Translations under genes and position numbers: made by a program | The notes under the pieces: model-generated | Databases searched by the model: none | What the model saw: only the letters and a program-made list of their open reading frames with translations | Told to the model about the DNA's origin: nothing | Shown: piece by piece, positions 1-13,400 of the stretch | How positions within the stretch are numbered: position 1 is the stretch's first letter | Layout of the letters: every line of letters starts with the position of its first letter | NCBI RefSeq assembly: GCF_032884065.1 | Contig: NC_088872.1 | Coordinates: forward strand, 33,142,917 to 33,206,916 | Direction of reading: 5' to 3' | Source of the DNA: Artemia franciscana | Lineage: Eukaryota; Arthropoda; Branchiopoda; Anostraca; Artemiidae | DNA length: 64,000 bases

Positions 1-1171
1 TCGCCCTTCCAATATTTGCGGTCGCTGACTCCAGGACATTCTTCTTAAACGAGATCCATGCGTCGTCAGAACTTTCAAATGGCAGGAGTGCGTCGAAGCG
101 GTTCGAGACATCAATGGCATACTTGGACCGTATCTCTTGATCGGAGAGACGAGAGACATCAATCTTGGTCGGTCTAGGTTGCGAGCGCCGGGCTTGGAGC
201 CTCAGTCGCATATTAGCTACAACGAGGCGATGGTCAGTGTTACCAATCTCGGCTGACCTGTACGTCCTGCAGTTACTAATCGAGGATCTCCATCTCTGTG
301 AGACAATGATATAGTCGATCGTTTTTTTGGTACGGCCGTCGTTGCTGTACCATGTGTATTTGTGGATATCCTTCCTTGCGAACAACGTGTTCGTAATGAC
401 AAGGTTATGCATGCTGCACAGTTGAAGGAGCCTTAGCCCATTGTCATTTAGAGGGTCCGGAATAACTGGTCCGATGACTTGCCGCCATAGGTCGTGGTTG
501 TCGCTCACTGTTGCATTCATATCACCCAAAAGGATGACAATATCGTGGGGGGATATCTTGGACAGTTCATTAGCCAGGGCAGAGTAGAAAGTTTCTTTTG
601 CTTCGTCGTCGGCTTCATTTGTCGGAGCATAGCAGACAAGGACTTTCATTTTTCCTTGCTTATGACTCAGTCGAGCATTGGCTATTCTATCCGAGACGGG
701 ATTAAATGACAGTAGACACTTTATGGACTTGTTATCAAGTACTAGTCCGACCCCATTTCTCCTAGTCGTTGTCTGTCCAGACCATAGAAGGTGGTATCCC
801 TCACCTATGGGATCAGTCCCATTCCCGGCTAGGTGGGTTTCTGTTATTCCAGCAATAGAGATGCGGAATCGCTTCAGTTCCATCGCCAGAAGCGTCTTTG
901 CTCCGGGAAAATTCAATGTCAATACATTTCAGGTGGCAATCCGGAGGCCACCATGGTCAAGGAGATTCAAACGCTGGTCACTTCTCAGTCCAGGGGCGAG
1001 CAAGGGTCGTGATGGGATAAAAGAAGATCGGTCATCCGAGGCATTTGCTAAGCTATTCATTGCAATCGATTTCAGGTGGAGGGTTGCAGGCCCAACCGAC
1101 CCTAGGCCTGGATTCTGATTAGAGCCAGGATTTACCTGGATACTGAGAATCCTGGGGTGGGCTCCACCCAC
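1..1171 (-). mobile_element. RTE-like LINE, endonuclease domain, truncated by window edge
   Basis: Read on the minus strand, positions 928 down to 1 form one uninterrupted frame of about 309 codons that leaves the window. It carries the marks of an apurinic-type endonuclease/exonuclease/phosphatase domain: a GITETHL stretch, the GDMNA motif, TWYSNDG followed by IDYIIV, and a closing TDHRLV. This matches the N-terminal half of the RTE/CFDP2-like non-LTR retrotransposon ORF, where the domain nicks target DNA for reverse transcription. The frame continues upstream from 1171, but a TGA at 929-931 sits where the conserved phrase IATWNV would have tryptophan, so this copy has one nonsense change. 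GC content is higher than in the flanks, suggesting a fairly young insertion. Reverse transcriptase would lie to the left of the window. Confidence 0.85.
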
Positions 1172-1199
1172 CTCATGAGGTTGAGGCCACCCTGATCGG

Positions 1200-1959
1200 A
1201 GCGATTAGTTAGGGGAAACCCCATATCCAGAGGTACGTGGTCAACAGACATTGTCTGCATCATTCCAGACGAACTCCATCACCTCCAAAGGTTTTCAATT
1301 GTGAATTGAAGACAGGAATTGTGAATTGGCAGGAGCGATTCAAGACAAGTATATATAACTGCTGTTAAGGATATACGAAGTATAGGTCACCATCTAGCGG
1401 TATCCAGAGTTAGTTTAAAGCTAGTATTAGGAACGATAACTACATACCAGGTAGTTATGACGTTGATGAACTATATTTGTGAATATGAATGACAATTTAG
1501 AAGTGAAGAATAATTTATATAAATAGAATCCGAATAAACTGTTCTAAATTTTAAATTTTCTTCTTTTTTAATCTTTTTTTAATCTTCTTTTTCTTAATCT
1601 TCCACCTCGGACAAGAAAAAGCAGTCTCTTGTGAGTACTTCAAGCGTTTCCGGTATAATTTCAAGCTTAGAGGTGTGGCAAAAAAATACTCATGGTGTGC
1701 GTCGTGTGCATATTTGTCTCCTTGCCGCAGCCTTATCCGATTTTTTCGATAAATACTTATTTTTCTCTTGTGTTTCATTTATTCTCGCCCAACCATTATA
1801 TTCAGTTTGAATATAGTTGTAATTGATTAGTATAAGTATCCTTATCGGACTTAGAGGGGCTGTCGATAAAGTGTAAAGTAAGGAATGGTGCGCTTTTGGT
1901 ATGGGAATATCGTGTGATGCTTTCACGGTTAATCAATAATTGAGAAGTACCTCAATCAT
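1200..1959. other. AT-rich spacer, no gene seen
   Basis: Low-complexity AT-rich sequence with short homopolymers. Short open frames here lack any recognisable motif. It separates the edge LINE from the RT fragment to the right. Confidence 0.5.
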
Positions 1960-2260
1960 CTGAGCCTTTTGGTCCTGGGTTTTATAGATTATGAAAAGAC
2001 GTTAGATTCAGTGACGGAAAGCTTTAGTGAAGGTACTCTATTTGCATAGTATCTCAGATAGGCATGTTATGCCAGAATCAACAGATTATGAACAGGCATT
2101 TTATTCTGAGATGAAAGTCTTGGATGGATGGTCTGATCCTTGTATCGTATTCCCGATTGGCACATTAAAAAGATTTTTGCTGAATATAAGAGCAATATTG
2201 CTGCTTTTAAGGTAGGAATTGAATTTAGTAGTTAGTTTAGTGTGGATTCTGGAATAACTA
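1960..2260 (+). pseudogene. Degraded LINE reverse-transcriptase fragment
   Basis: The plus strand encodes, in shifting frames, FIDYEKTLDSV (the RT palm motif A, usually DYEKAFDSV), then a second copy-like STDYEQAFYSE, then IPDWHIKKI and further residues typical of the RT fingers/palm of RTE-like elements. Stops (for example the TAG after the first motif) and frame changes show it is dead. Its frames look locally open, so it could be mistaken for an exon of the gene at 2745, but the palm motif explains it better. Confidence 0.6.
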
Positions 2261-2744
2261 AGATTGTGTTTTAATTAAGAAATTTTAGGTTCGAAGGTTT
2301 TGCCATGTCTATTTAGTTTTTTTTTATAAGTTTATGTTAAACACTCTCTTTTATGGTCCTGAAATAAAATTACTCGTATTTGCCCATTTCTCGGTCAACA
2401 ATTTTTGGCTTCTTTGTTCTCTTTCATTTTATTTATTTTTTCTAAGTTCAGTATCATTCTATATATATTTGCCAAATGCTAATAGCATTTTTTGTTCTTC
2501 TAAGTCCTTCAGACCACACAAGTTTCTTCTTTAAAAGATTTAAGCCCGCAAACTAACGGTCACATTTTGACGCTCATTTATGTTAAACGCCCATTATTAG
2601 GAGGAGATATTCTGTTGGGGATGCCGTTTTTAAACTAATACTTTAGCATTTGTAGCTGTTATTTATTTTTCCATGCCTATAGTTGCATTGTTGTCCCTTA
2701 TTCGGTTTTTCAAGTCTTTGTTACCTGTTAAACCTTTATTCTAG

Positions 2745-4870
2745 GTAACTGAAGATTTTTTGTTGAAGAAAGTTGTGTCAGCGGCAAGAGCCATCAAATC
2801 TGCTAAAGATAAAATTCCAGCAGACAGGCTTTCTGAACTTGAAGCCAGAATTACTGAGTATTACAATGTCAGTTTCTTAAATGACGATGTTCTCGAAAAA
2901 GCCCTAAGGATAGGAACACGGTAAGCTCGTTCTTCGCTCTTTTGTAAAACTTGTATTCTCACTCTCTGATTTTATTCATCCAAACTTCATTTTCCTATAT
3001 TGCTGACAGTTTGGAATAACCAAGGGCTCGTCTTTTACTTTTATGTTTTTATTTTTTTTTTGACTGTTTTTAAGGACGTTTTTCCCCCTCTTAATTACGT
3101 ATTTTTGTGGGTTCCATTTACTCCCTTTTTACTCTCATCGTCTAGGCCGTTCAAAGGTAAATAAAGAATTACGAAGATAATTTTATGAATTTCATTTAAG
3201 CAAATAAATGATTTGATAAGTAAACAATCGCTTGGGATGTCTTTTTGGAATCTAAGTCATTACGATGTATGAATTCAAAAAATCGTGTTCTCTCCTTAGT
3301 TCTCCTGGAGCTAACCTCTAAACAATAATTTGACTATGCTATTTTTGGTGGTTTCTTTCTTCCTTTGGTTTTTACTTTTTTTTTCCCTTTTTATTATCGT
3401 TTTTATACTTTATCTTTCCTTACTAAAAATCATTACTATTACTGGTAAGACGTTAGTAGTTGTCAAAATGTGGCCCTTTGGATGGGAGTTCCTCAAAAGA
3501 GAACTTATGAGTAGAATTCCCGAGCCAATCGGTCATTTAGAACTCTACCCATCTGGAAAGACCCATTTGTGACGATAAAATGGTTATCTCTTGACAGAAA
3601 ACAATCGAATGTCCTACAGAGCCTGTTGCGAACACTACACTTTCCTATTATATGTTTTTCCCTAGGTTGAGCCCTTAGTTTTAGCAAATTATGGGACAAG
3701 GTTCGCTCTTTACTCGGCTGGTACGACTGTAGCATAAAGTAGGTTTCAATTCAGTGAGTGGAAAAGTTTGTGACGCCCAGTATGGGAATGACTGTTCTAA
3801 TTCTTTTTTCCTCCTTTCTTTCCAGATGTTGCTTAGAATAGTGAGTACCTATTTAAAATATTTTGCATTTTGTTCAATTTTAAATATACAACACTTAATC
3901 TGTCAAGAGTTTGAAAGATAGAGTAAAACCGGTAACAAATTATGATTTAGAAAATAATGCCCTACAAGCTCTCATTTAGACAGAGGATGACAAGTGACAC
4001 ATGCACCCTTTTGATTGTAGTTGTTAAAAATTGTCGACATTTAGAACAATCAATTATATCCTGAATGGCTGTTAAAAGTTTGCCGGTCTTGCTAGTGAAA
4101 AACTGTTATCAAGATTTGTTAAAAGTACACATATTGACTTAGTGTCGTATTAAATTTTTCGTTTGAAACTTTAAGAGATAGAGATATGAAAAATGTACTT
4201 TTCGACGTGAAACAGCATACCAGGTAATTTTTTAACATTTAATTGTTCAGCATTGCTAGGTAATGCTGAATCTGCCGGAATCTTTTAAGCACGGTTTAAA
4301 AATCTTGGTTTTATCTTGCAGATTGTTTCCAACTATGTTAATTACCCAATAGATCATGTTGTCTTCCGTTACAACATTACTTACCTAAGGGAAAAAGAGC
4401 GTAATCTCAAATAAAAGTTTTATTTTGGGCTATAAAATCTGGGCTTTTTTGAAGACACAAGACACAGAGTTCAGGAGAAACATGGATAGGTATATTTGTA
4501 GGGGATTTCTAACTTAAATTGTTTGATCACCCTTTAAGTTAGAATGATTGGGACTACTAAGAAAGACTTAATACTACAATTTTGTAATTTCAGATCGGTT
4601 AACGAAGCATATCAACCCCATGGCCTTAAAGTTGTAAGCTGTTATGCCGAGAAATATGGTTTAGTAAATCTTGAAAGACTTTGGAGAAAGCATTTTATCG
4701 ACTCAATGGAACCAAAGTTTCTACCGCCGCTCTGGTCTTTAGACCACAATAAAGAAAGGCTAGACAATAGGAAGGCTCAAAACCGCGTTGATCCTCAAGA
4801 TTACGTGATAGCTATCGCTGAGAGTCATACAGTTTCTCAAATTAATCATTCTGTAGCTGAATATCCGTAA
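2745..4870 (+). CDS. Two 3'-terminal exons of an unrecognised protein
   Basis: Exon 2745-2920 opens after a TTATTCTAG acceptor in phase 0 and closes at CACG|GTAAGC. Exon 4594-4870 opens after TTTGTAATTTCAG and ends at TAA. The junction codon CG|A gives arginine, and the two frames join into about 150 residues without a stop. The first exon is rich in Lys/Ala/Glu and probably helical (phrases VVSAARAIKSAKDK and RLSELEARITEYY). The second has conserved-looking aromatic positions (CYAEKYGLVNLERLW, HFIDSMEPKFLPPLWSL) and a Ser/Ala-rich tail ending SVAEYP. The residue mix, the matched splice sites and the agreeing phase support real coding sequence. I do not recognise the family. Upstream exons must lie left of 2745, but none was identified because that region is LINE debris. 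No membrane segment is seen. Confidence 0.6.
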
Positions 4871-7442
4871 TTTTCTTTTTTATTTTCAAGGCAATGACTA
4901 TTTAGTGACTATACTGAGAAACACAGTTTCCAGCAACGCCTTACTTTAGTTTCGCTTCTATTGCGACTTTTGCCACTGAATTCAGGAACGCAGTCACAAT
5001 TTTTCTGTCACCTACGATTTTGCATAAGATTTTTCAAACAAAAGGACATTTTTAATTCTTAACAGAATACTTCAAGAAAGTGGTCCTGATACGACAATAA
5101 TTAAAAAACCTCTTATTAACGATTTTGCTATATTTTTTGTTTTTTTTTCACTTTTATTTTCTGAAATAAAACAATGAATCCCACAAAACAACTTCCGAAA
5201 ATTAAAAAAAAAAAAATGTATAGGGTAAAATATGTCATTCTTAAGGAAAACTTTTATTTTTCCTTGGGCTAAATGTCAGTGAGCTAAGGGAAAAAAATGT
5301 CATTGTGTTTTTGAATTTATCATAAAAATGCATACTAGTTAAATATTCTTTATCAGTTAAATTGTGTTTTCAAAAAAAAAAAAAAAAAAATCGATTTGCA
5401 CTTTATTCCGCTGGTGACCCCTGGTTCTAAGAAAATCGCTGATGATGAAGAATTATGAATATTTCTCCAAATTCAGTGGAAAACTAAGCATTAGAGTCGT
5501 CTTTTGGTTTGTAATAACACAATGGGTCTGTTATTTAATCTATAATAGATATAGATAACTTCGAAGATCACACTGCCTTTCCATGACGAAAGTAAAACAG
5601 TTCAAAATAGGGATGATACCTTTTTATTGACAGTGAATAGGTGATGAAATATCACCTCACCTAAGAGCTATGACCTCTGTCCACGTAATATGTCAGATAA
5701 TTCTAATGAACCGGAACCGAAAAGGTCAACGAGATTTGTCTCGGCTGTTGCATTGAAAAAAAAAATAAGAGCAATAAACTATATGTAATTAGTTTATCAC
5801 TGCCTCAAATCTTTTTGGATTCAAATATCAAAATAGTTATTTCTGTAATGACGGTTGAAGTGTGCAAAAGATGTGGCTACGATGACGCATCTGCCGTTCA
5901 GCCCCAAAACAAGTGCCTTAGGTTATACAGATAGCTCACCTAAAACAGATACTTGATGCATATATTCTGATAGAAAGATCCTACACCCTGTGGAAAAGCA
6001 AATATTTAGGGTGTTTGATTTCCACTAGTGTTATCTTTAAGGTTTTTTTTAGTAACCAATTACTAATATGAGCTGGATAGTGCAGTTTGAGCGTCCTCTA
6101 ACAATGCACGAGATTCGGTCTGTATTCTTCAAAGATAGCTTTCAATATCCATTAAAGCGTCTGTTCAAGGATTTCCTAGCTTTTCGAAAACAGGGTCAAA
6201 AATGTAACACAAAAGTTCAAAAGTAAACACAGTAATCAGAGGCAACACTATAGCGTTGCCTATAGTAAAGGCCATACGGCTTCAATGTTTTATTATTATC
6301 ATTTATTTATTTTACTTTTTTTCCCAGAAGCACTTCATATGGAAGGGGTTGTCTTATAAACTTCAGAGGGGGCTCATTCTATTAGACATGGCAAGTTATT
6401 ACGAGTGATCGATTGAATAAAAACTAGCGTTGTAATATTTGCCAATGTTTTCAAAATCCACGTATACTACATCGTATTTAATGCTTGACAGCGTATATGG
6501 AAAACACGCCTTTGCTTTAATACCGAGTGTGACAAATCCTGTCCCGTTGGATATATTTGTTCTTAAAACCCTTCAGAAGATACGCGTGTTATATTGTCAA
6601 AAAATAAGGGAGTGATATCATCTTGTATACAAAGATATCATTTTTGTCAAAAATCAAATTTGATTGTAATGTTAACTTGTATTACTTATAAAAAGCACGT
6701 AGACATAAAAAATTCATTTTCAAATGAGCCTCAGGGCCCTAATTAGTGCAGAAAAAAGGAGAGAAAAAGAAAAAGGACACATCACCGCTTCCCGCGCAAA
6801 AAAAATAACTTTTTCTGGTGTTCAAGATGGGAGACTGTAATGAGGTGTTCGGCTATGATGATTCCAATGGTGCAGTTTTATTTCGATCTGACGCAATTCT
6901 CGTTGCGTTTCAGGCGATTTCTAGAAACTCTCATAAATTTATTTTCGTAGTAAACTTTTACCATTAACAGATAACGGAAATGATAGTTACTATTCCTTGA
7001 TATGCTTCAAATTGCAATTCTTCCTCACTTGACAGTTTTTTTATTATTATTTTTCCAGACACATTTTAAAATTTCCGGTTACTCTAGACAAGAGTAGGCT
7101 ATTTACTAGGTTGTATCTGCTGCTCCAACCGTGATAAAATTGAGGATACTGAAAAGCCTTGCAGGTTAAGAAGTGTATTTTCGTGCTTTTTAGTCAGTAA
7201 ATAATGAGTTACCACGACCAAGGATTTTACCGCGTTTTTATGCAATTTACTTATGTCGCCATGTTTTATTATTTTGCCATGGATTTGTGGTCAAGACATC
7301 CATGTGTGGATGTTCAACACATATTGCTATTTACAACTTTCAGCGTCGATGACGTTGTTTATTAACACAACACATTGCATGTATAAAAAGTAGAAGAGCA
7401 TCTTCATATACAATTCAGGAAGGAATGTATCGTGATTTATCT
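4871..7442. other. Intergenic, AT-rich, old repeat debris
   Basis: No gene is seen. A run of 18 A lies near 5373-5390. The stretch 6240-6400 (around GCAACACTATAGCGTTGCCTA and GAGGGGGCTCATTCT) is a worn relative of the foldback-element interior also found near 41120-41240. The rest is unique-looking spacer between the convergent genes ending at 4870 and 7443. Confidence 0.45.
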
Positions 7443-10400
7443 TTATCGTGGTTTTGACAAGTTAGGGGTTATACTTTCTGGAACTGCTGGGAAGTCCAAT
7501 AGTGACAATTTGGCTGCTTCCGTTCCAAGGTGAAGGCATTGATTGGTAGATAAGTTCTGAAGAATACCCGATATATAACCAGCTGCAAAACTAAAAGAAA
7601 AGGTTCAGGTAGCTGATGCAAAACAATAGGTAAACGGATTAAATCGTATGAACGAAGAAACTGAAAACCGTATAAATAAGTACCGAAAGTTTTTATTTCG
7701 TCCGCAGAAATCTTCTGTTGAAAACGAAAAGACAAAAAAAAAAAGAAGAAAATCTTACATTTTAAGTTGCAGAATACAGCAAATACGAGAGATAAATACA
7801 AATCAGTTACATTCAAACAAACAAACAACAAGCCTACTAATTTTGGGACCTTAAGGTATCTAAAGTTGAAATACAAACTTCTAATTCCCGTTGCCCAAGG
7901 AAAACCAATAAACAAAATAGATTTCAGAAAACAGCTCAAGGCTGACAAGTAAAATTACGCTGTATTTAAAATAGAACGATACATTCTATTAAGTAACATA
8001 TTTTCTAATTCTGACTTAATTTTTGTGGTCTTGAAGGGGGAAGTGGTAAAGACAATGCATTGACGAAACGAAGGTTTGTCCCCAGTTTTCTTTCACCCGA
8101 TACATTCTGGGGGAAGCAAGGGAACAAATAAGCAATAACAGTTATGTTAGTTTCATTTATTAGACATTTGCATTAGGCTTGGTTAGTTTAAAGGTGACAT
8201 CTCTACTTTGACCAAAATAAATGTAAATAGTATTGGCTCAACTGCAGCAACTGCAACAGGCTCCAAACTCTTCAGAAGGTTTGTATCGCTTTTGTTCAAG
8301 ATTGAATGAAAATGTATTTTTTTTTTCTAAAACAGAAATTATTCCTGAACTATTGTAATCCAAACTTTGCCTGTAGAATTATGGTTTCTGTTGACAATTG
8401 TTGCTTTTTACTTATAGCTTTTTACTACGAACTGTTTCATCCAGGGTTCTCTTAATTGTGAAGGGAAGTGTGACATGCCTTCTCTCACATCTGTTTTTCT
8501 CTCGGATTCGAGTCTATTGGTACAACAACCCTTTGATCATCCCTGAAAAAAATGTACCATTTAAAATATTTAGGGGGGGGGCATCTGAAACACTAGTTTA
8601 ATTAAAGATAGTTTTAGGGTAATCATTTTTACAGTTTTCAATGAGTGTTCTACAAATCCCTTTTATAGGGGATCCTCCAACCCTTTTTCTTTGTTTCCAG
8701 GTAAGCTTATGTATGTAATTTTTGTGTCACGCCTACAAAAGTTCTTCCTTAAGAGGGAAACTGTCATCTCGCAGCACTCATGTTACAGGCTTAGTCGAGA
8801 AATGTTCCATAGAATGAATGTAGGCTAAGTAGATTCTTCAATCCCTCCCCCTTTTTCTTCTATGTCTGTCTTAATAATCAATGGAAACTATAAAAATATT
8901 TGGACCTGAAAATGTACTTTTTGAGGCTTCAGGCCCCTACCCACTCATAGAAATAGATCCGTTAACCCTCCTACTCGTCAGCTTATGCACAGCTATACAC
9001 CAGGGTAACTAATTTCTATGAAGCTTCTAATAAATAAACTCAGTTAAATGAAAGTCTAAAATAACTTTCTATATTATCATGGACTATTTGATATAAACTG
9101 TCAGGAGTAATTTTGTATCTTTAAGCAATGTTGTATCTGGAGAATTAGTGTTTGTTGCTTTGGTGAACTATCTGTGCAATTGGCTATTGTTCAATTTCCT
9201 AGACTAGCAACGTATCATCATGCTATTCATGTTGCTGCTAATTTAATTTAAATATATAAAAAAAATTACAGCCCTAATCAGATGCCTCAAGGCAAAAATA
9301 GGTAGATACTACATTTTTTAATTTCTAGAAGTACCTTCATCTCCATATATCCATCGAGTATCTTTGATTCATTTTGAGATCTATAATTCGTATTTAAGGA
9401 TCCATTATAATAGGTGAAATCATTAAATTTTCTCTTTCTGCAAATCTTGTTTAAGCAGAATTGTATTGACAACTTACCAGTCACCGGCTCCAGAAACACT
9501 TACAATGTCCTCAGGGTCAACTTTTGGTGGTGGAAAATATATTGGATCCCTTCCTCTCGTCATAGCCTTCAAAATACAAATATTAAATAAAATATCAAGT
9601 TTGAAATGAATGGAAATTACACTTTAAAAATGAAGGAATGAATGGATTAAAAACCAACAGAAAACAAATAAAAGCCGATTTAGTCATGCTAGTTTTTGTT
9701 GAAATTAGAACCACACAACTACTATTAGTGCATAAAATTGGAGCGTCTTAAGCAAGGACGCTCCAAATTGACAATTATTGATAACTTATTGTTTGGCGCC
9801 TTCAGGTTTTGATATTACAAATAAGATACTTTCTGCACGAATCAATTATATCTTTATCAGTTTGTTATTTTCAACTTCAAAAGTTTTACACATTCTAGTC
9901 TGGCAATTTTATATTTCATTGTTTTGCTCGCATATGTAGATTAGAAAATTACAATTTGTTAGTCACAAAATTTAGGACAGTCCATGAAGTGATTCTTTTT
10001 AAAATATTCATGAGCATAAAACCTCATGGAAAGAGTAATTGAACTATCTCTACAGCTATATTTGTAGCAACGTTGGACATCGGTGCTATTTGTTATTACT
10101 TGCTGTTACTCACTGTAAGTCTTCAATAATAATGTGTAATCGCAATTTATTGTCTCTAGGTAGTTTCCCTTTGATTCTGAAAATTAGGCATAGCTCACTT
10201 GGGCTCTAAAATCTTCCATCTGTTCTCGGTGGAGGTTTGAGGGAATAGAACCAAGAAATTCCGGATTTCTAAACAATAGAATAATAAAGTCACGTTTTTG
10301 AGAAAACATTCCTTCTTTCTTGTTCTTTTCTTCTTCTTTTTTCAAGGACATAATCAGTTGTCTTCGAACATCAATTGCTGATAGTTTGGTTAAGACGTTT

Positions 10401-13400
10401 TTGTAATACGGTGGTTGCGCCGTTACAAATAAATTCCTGAAGATTATGAATGTGATCAAACAGTTCGTGGTAACGAACTGTAGTAAGGAGCGACCCGGCT
10501 CAATAGTAACCAAAACTCTAAAAAATTGAACTTTGATATCAATAGCTACATCAAAAAAATCGCATTTTAATGCTGATTTTAAATATATAAGTTTCATCAA
10601 GTTTAGTCTTACCCATCAAAAGTTACGAGCCTGAGAAAATTTGCCTCAATTAAGAAAATAGGGGGAAACACCCCCTAAAAGTTGTAGAATCTTAACGAAA
10701 ATGACACCATCAGATTCAGCGTATCAGAGAACCATACTGTAGAATTGTCAAGCTCCTATCTACAAAAATGTGGAATTTTGTATTTTTTGCCAGAGGACAA
10801 ATCACGGGTGCGTGTTTATTTGTTTTTTTTGTTTGTTTTTTTTTTTCCCAGGGGTCATCGTATCGACCAAGTGATCCTAGAATGCCGCAAGAGGGCTCAT
10901 TCTAACGGAAATGAAAAGTTCTAGTGCCCTTTTTAAGTGACCAAAAAAATTGGAGGGCATCTAGGCCCCCTCCTCCCACGCTCATTTTTTCCCAAAGTCA
11001 ACAGATCAAAATTTTGAGATAGCCATTTTGTTCAGCATAGTCGAAAACCATAATAACTATGTATTTGGGGATGATTTACTCCCCCACAATCCCTGGGGGA
11101 GGGGCTGCAAGTTACAAACTTTGACCAGTGTTTACATATAGTAATGGTTATTGGGAAGTGTACAGACGTTTTCAGGGGGATTTTATTTTATTTGGGGGTT
11201 GGGGCTGAGGAGAGGGGGCTATGTTGGAGGATCTTGCCTTGGAGGAATCTGTCATGGGGGAAGAAAAATTCAAGGAAAAGGGCGCATGATTTTCTAGCAT
11301 TACTATAAGAAAACAATGAAAAATAAACATGAAAACGTTTTTTCAAATGAAAGGAAGGAGTAGCATTGAAACTTAAAACGAACAGAGATTATTACGCATA
11401 TGAGGGGTTCTAAAAATACTTTAGCATAAAGAGCGGTATTTAGGAGGAGATAAATACCTCGCTCTTTATGCTAAAGTATTTTTAGTAATTTCAACTATTT
11501 ATTCTACGGCCTTTCTGATTCAGGGGTCATTCTTAAAGAATTGGGACAAAACTTAAGATTTAGTGTAAAGAGCGAGGTATTAAAGAGGATACAAACCCCC
11601 TCGTATACATAATAAAAATATAAGATTATGAAAGTTTGTTACGTAAGTTGCTAATTTATAAGTTACGTATATTTTTTACTAATAAAAACGTTCGTTAAAA
11701 ATTAAAAGTTCTAGTTGCCTTTTTAAGCAACCGAAAAATTGAAGGGCAACTAGGCCTCCTTCTCCACCCCTTATTTCTCAAAATCGTCTGATCAAAACTA
11801 AGAGAAAGTCATTTAGCCAAAAAAAGAATTAATATACTTATTAAAATAAGAATAATTTATGTGCGGAGAGCCAAAACCAAACATGCATTAATTCAAAAAC
11901 GTTCAGAAATTAAATAAAAAAAACTAATTTTTTAGCTGAAAGTAAGGAGCGACATTAAAACTTAAAACGAACAGAAATTACTCCGTATATAAAATGGGTT
12001 GTCCCCTCCGCAATCCCTCGCTCTTTACGCTAAAGTTTGACTCTTTGCCACAATTCTACTTTTTAAAGCAATTAAAAGCTTTAGTGTAAAGAGCGAGGGA
12101 TTGCGGAGGGGACAACCCATTTTATATACGGAGTAATTTCTGTTCGTTTTAAGTTTTAATGTCGCTCCTTACTTTCAGCTAAAAAATTAGTTTTTTTTTA
12201 TTTAATTTTTGAAAAAGGGAAGTACCTCGGAATCTAAGGAAAACTTCGGTTAAACGCCTGTATTAGAAAAATACCTTGATTGAGTTTTAAGAGAAGAACA
12301 ATGAAGTTTTGGCAAGAACAGATGTTTTGTCGAACAAAATTTCACTTTTAGAGCATTTGAGGAGTGACTGAATAGTCAATTCCTTTTAGTCTCAGCTATT
12401 TAGATTTTGAACAAGCATTTGCTTCAGCTGATAGAAAACCTTCGGTGAAAGTAGAATCCCTGTATTAGTAAAATTCGTGGCTTTTGCTCCTGCCCCCCAA
12501 GGCCACCTTTACGAACAATGATCTTTACTTGCGTTGCTCCGGCAGACATCCAAGGTTACGTAATTGATATTAGTTAATAATCAATTATTAATAATTTTGT
12601 ACAGCAAAGAATTTTCATCTTTGTTAAAATAACTGATAACAGATGTACTATCAATCACTCATATGCGCAATCAACCAATCATAGTACATGTGTAAAGAAA
12701 AATTGAAGACAGATGAACAATCAATCATTTAACGATCCAGTTATTCCAATTGGAAGATACTGCTAATCCCGAGTTGAAAGTATGAATCCTGCAGTGGCTC
12801 AATATTATGGTTATATAAAACCTCTTATCTCAAAGTTCAAAATATACCGGTTAAACACGTGCGTAGTGACTTTCAACGAGTTACCTCAAAGAATCCTGGC
12901 GTTTGATGTCTACCAAAGCAATCCCTTAGCTAAAATGGGCCGTGTAATAGTATATTACTCCCAAAGCTTGCCTTGATGAGAATAGCCAAAGTACCAGCCA
13001 CTACATCTACTACTGCAGGGACTCTGCTGGTTAAGGTCCTATCCTTCTGTCCTTGTATGCTGCTCCACTTAACTACATTAAAGTGATCTGTTCTATGCAC
13101 AAGAATAAAAGTGTTGCGGTTAATTTAAGAAGTGAGGTGTGCTTTGATGTGGTATTAGCAATAGGTTTGGTGTGGAACCAAGAATTCAACAGAGTTATAT
13201 CCTCTCCCCTTTATATTAGTATAATGAACCTAGTCTCAAGGAATCCGGTAAAACCTATGGGAGAACATGGTATGTAATGGAAAGGTGAAATTTTCCTAGT
13301 TTAGATAATACATACGATTTAAGCGTCCTAGACAAGACTGTTAAGGAAATAAATAAATTTTTTGGAGTTTTGAGAGTTCAGGGTGCAAAAATAGTTTTGA

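Noticed and set aside
678..1118. 146-codon plus-strand frame
   Set aside because: Antisense shadow of the minus-strand LINE endonuclease.
2027..2215. 62-codon frame just upstream of the exon at 2745, possibly its first exon
   Set aside because: It contains DYEQAFYSE and follows DYEKTLDSV, both LINE palm motifs, so it is retrotransposon debris.
7469..7948. 159-codon minus-strand frame
   Set aside because: Its lower end overlaps the last kinase exon in the wrong frame; the rest is intron with no motif.
10455..12206. Typical Helitron call from the A|TC left border
   Set aside because: The right end lacks a convincing CTRR with a short preceding hairpin, and no Rep/helicase is seen; left as unclassified.
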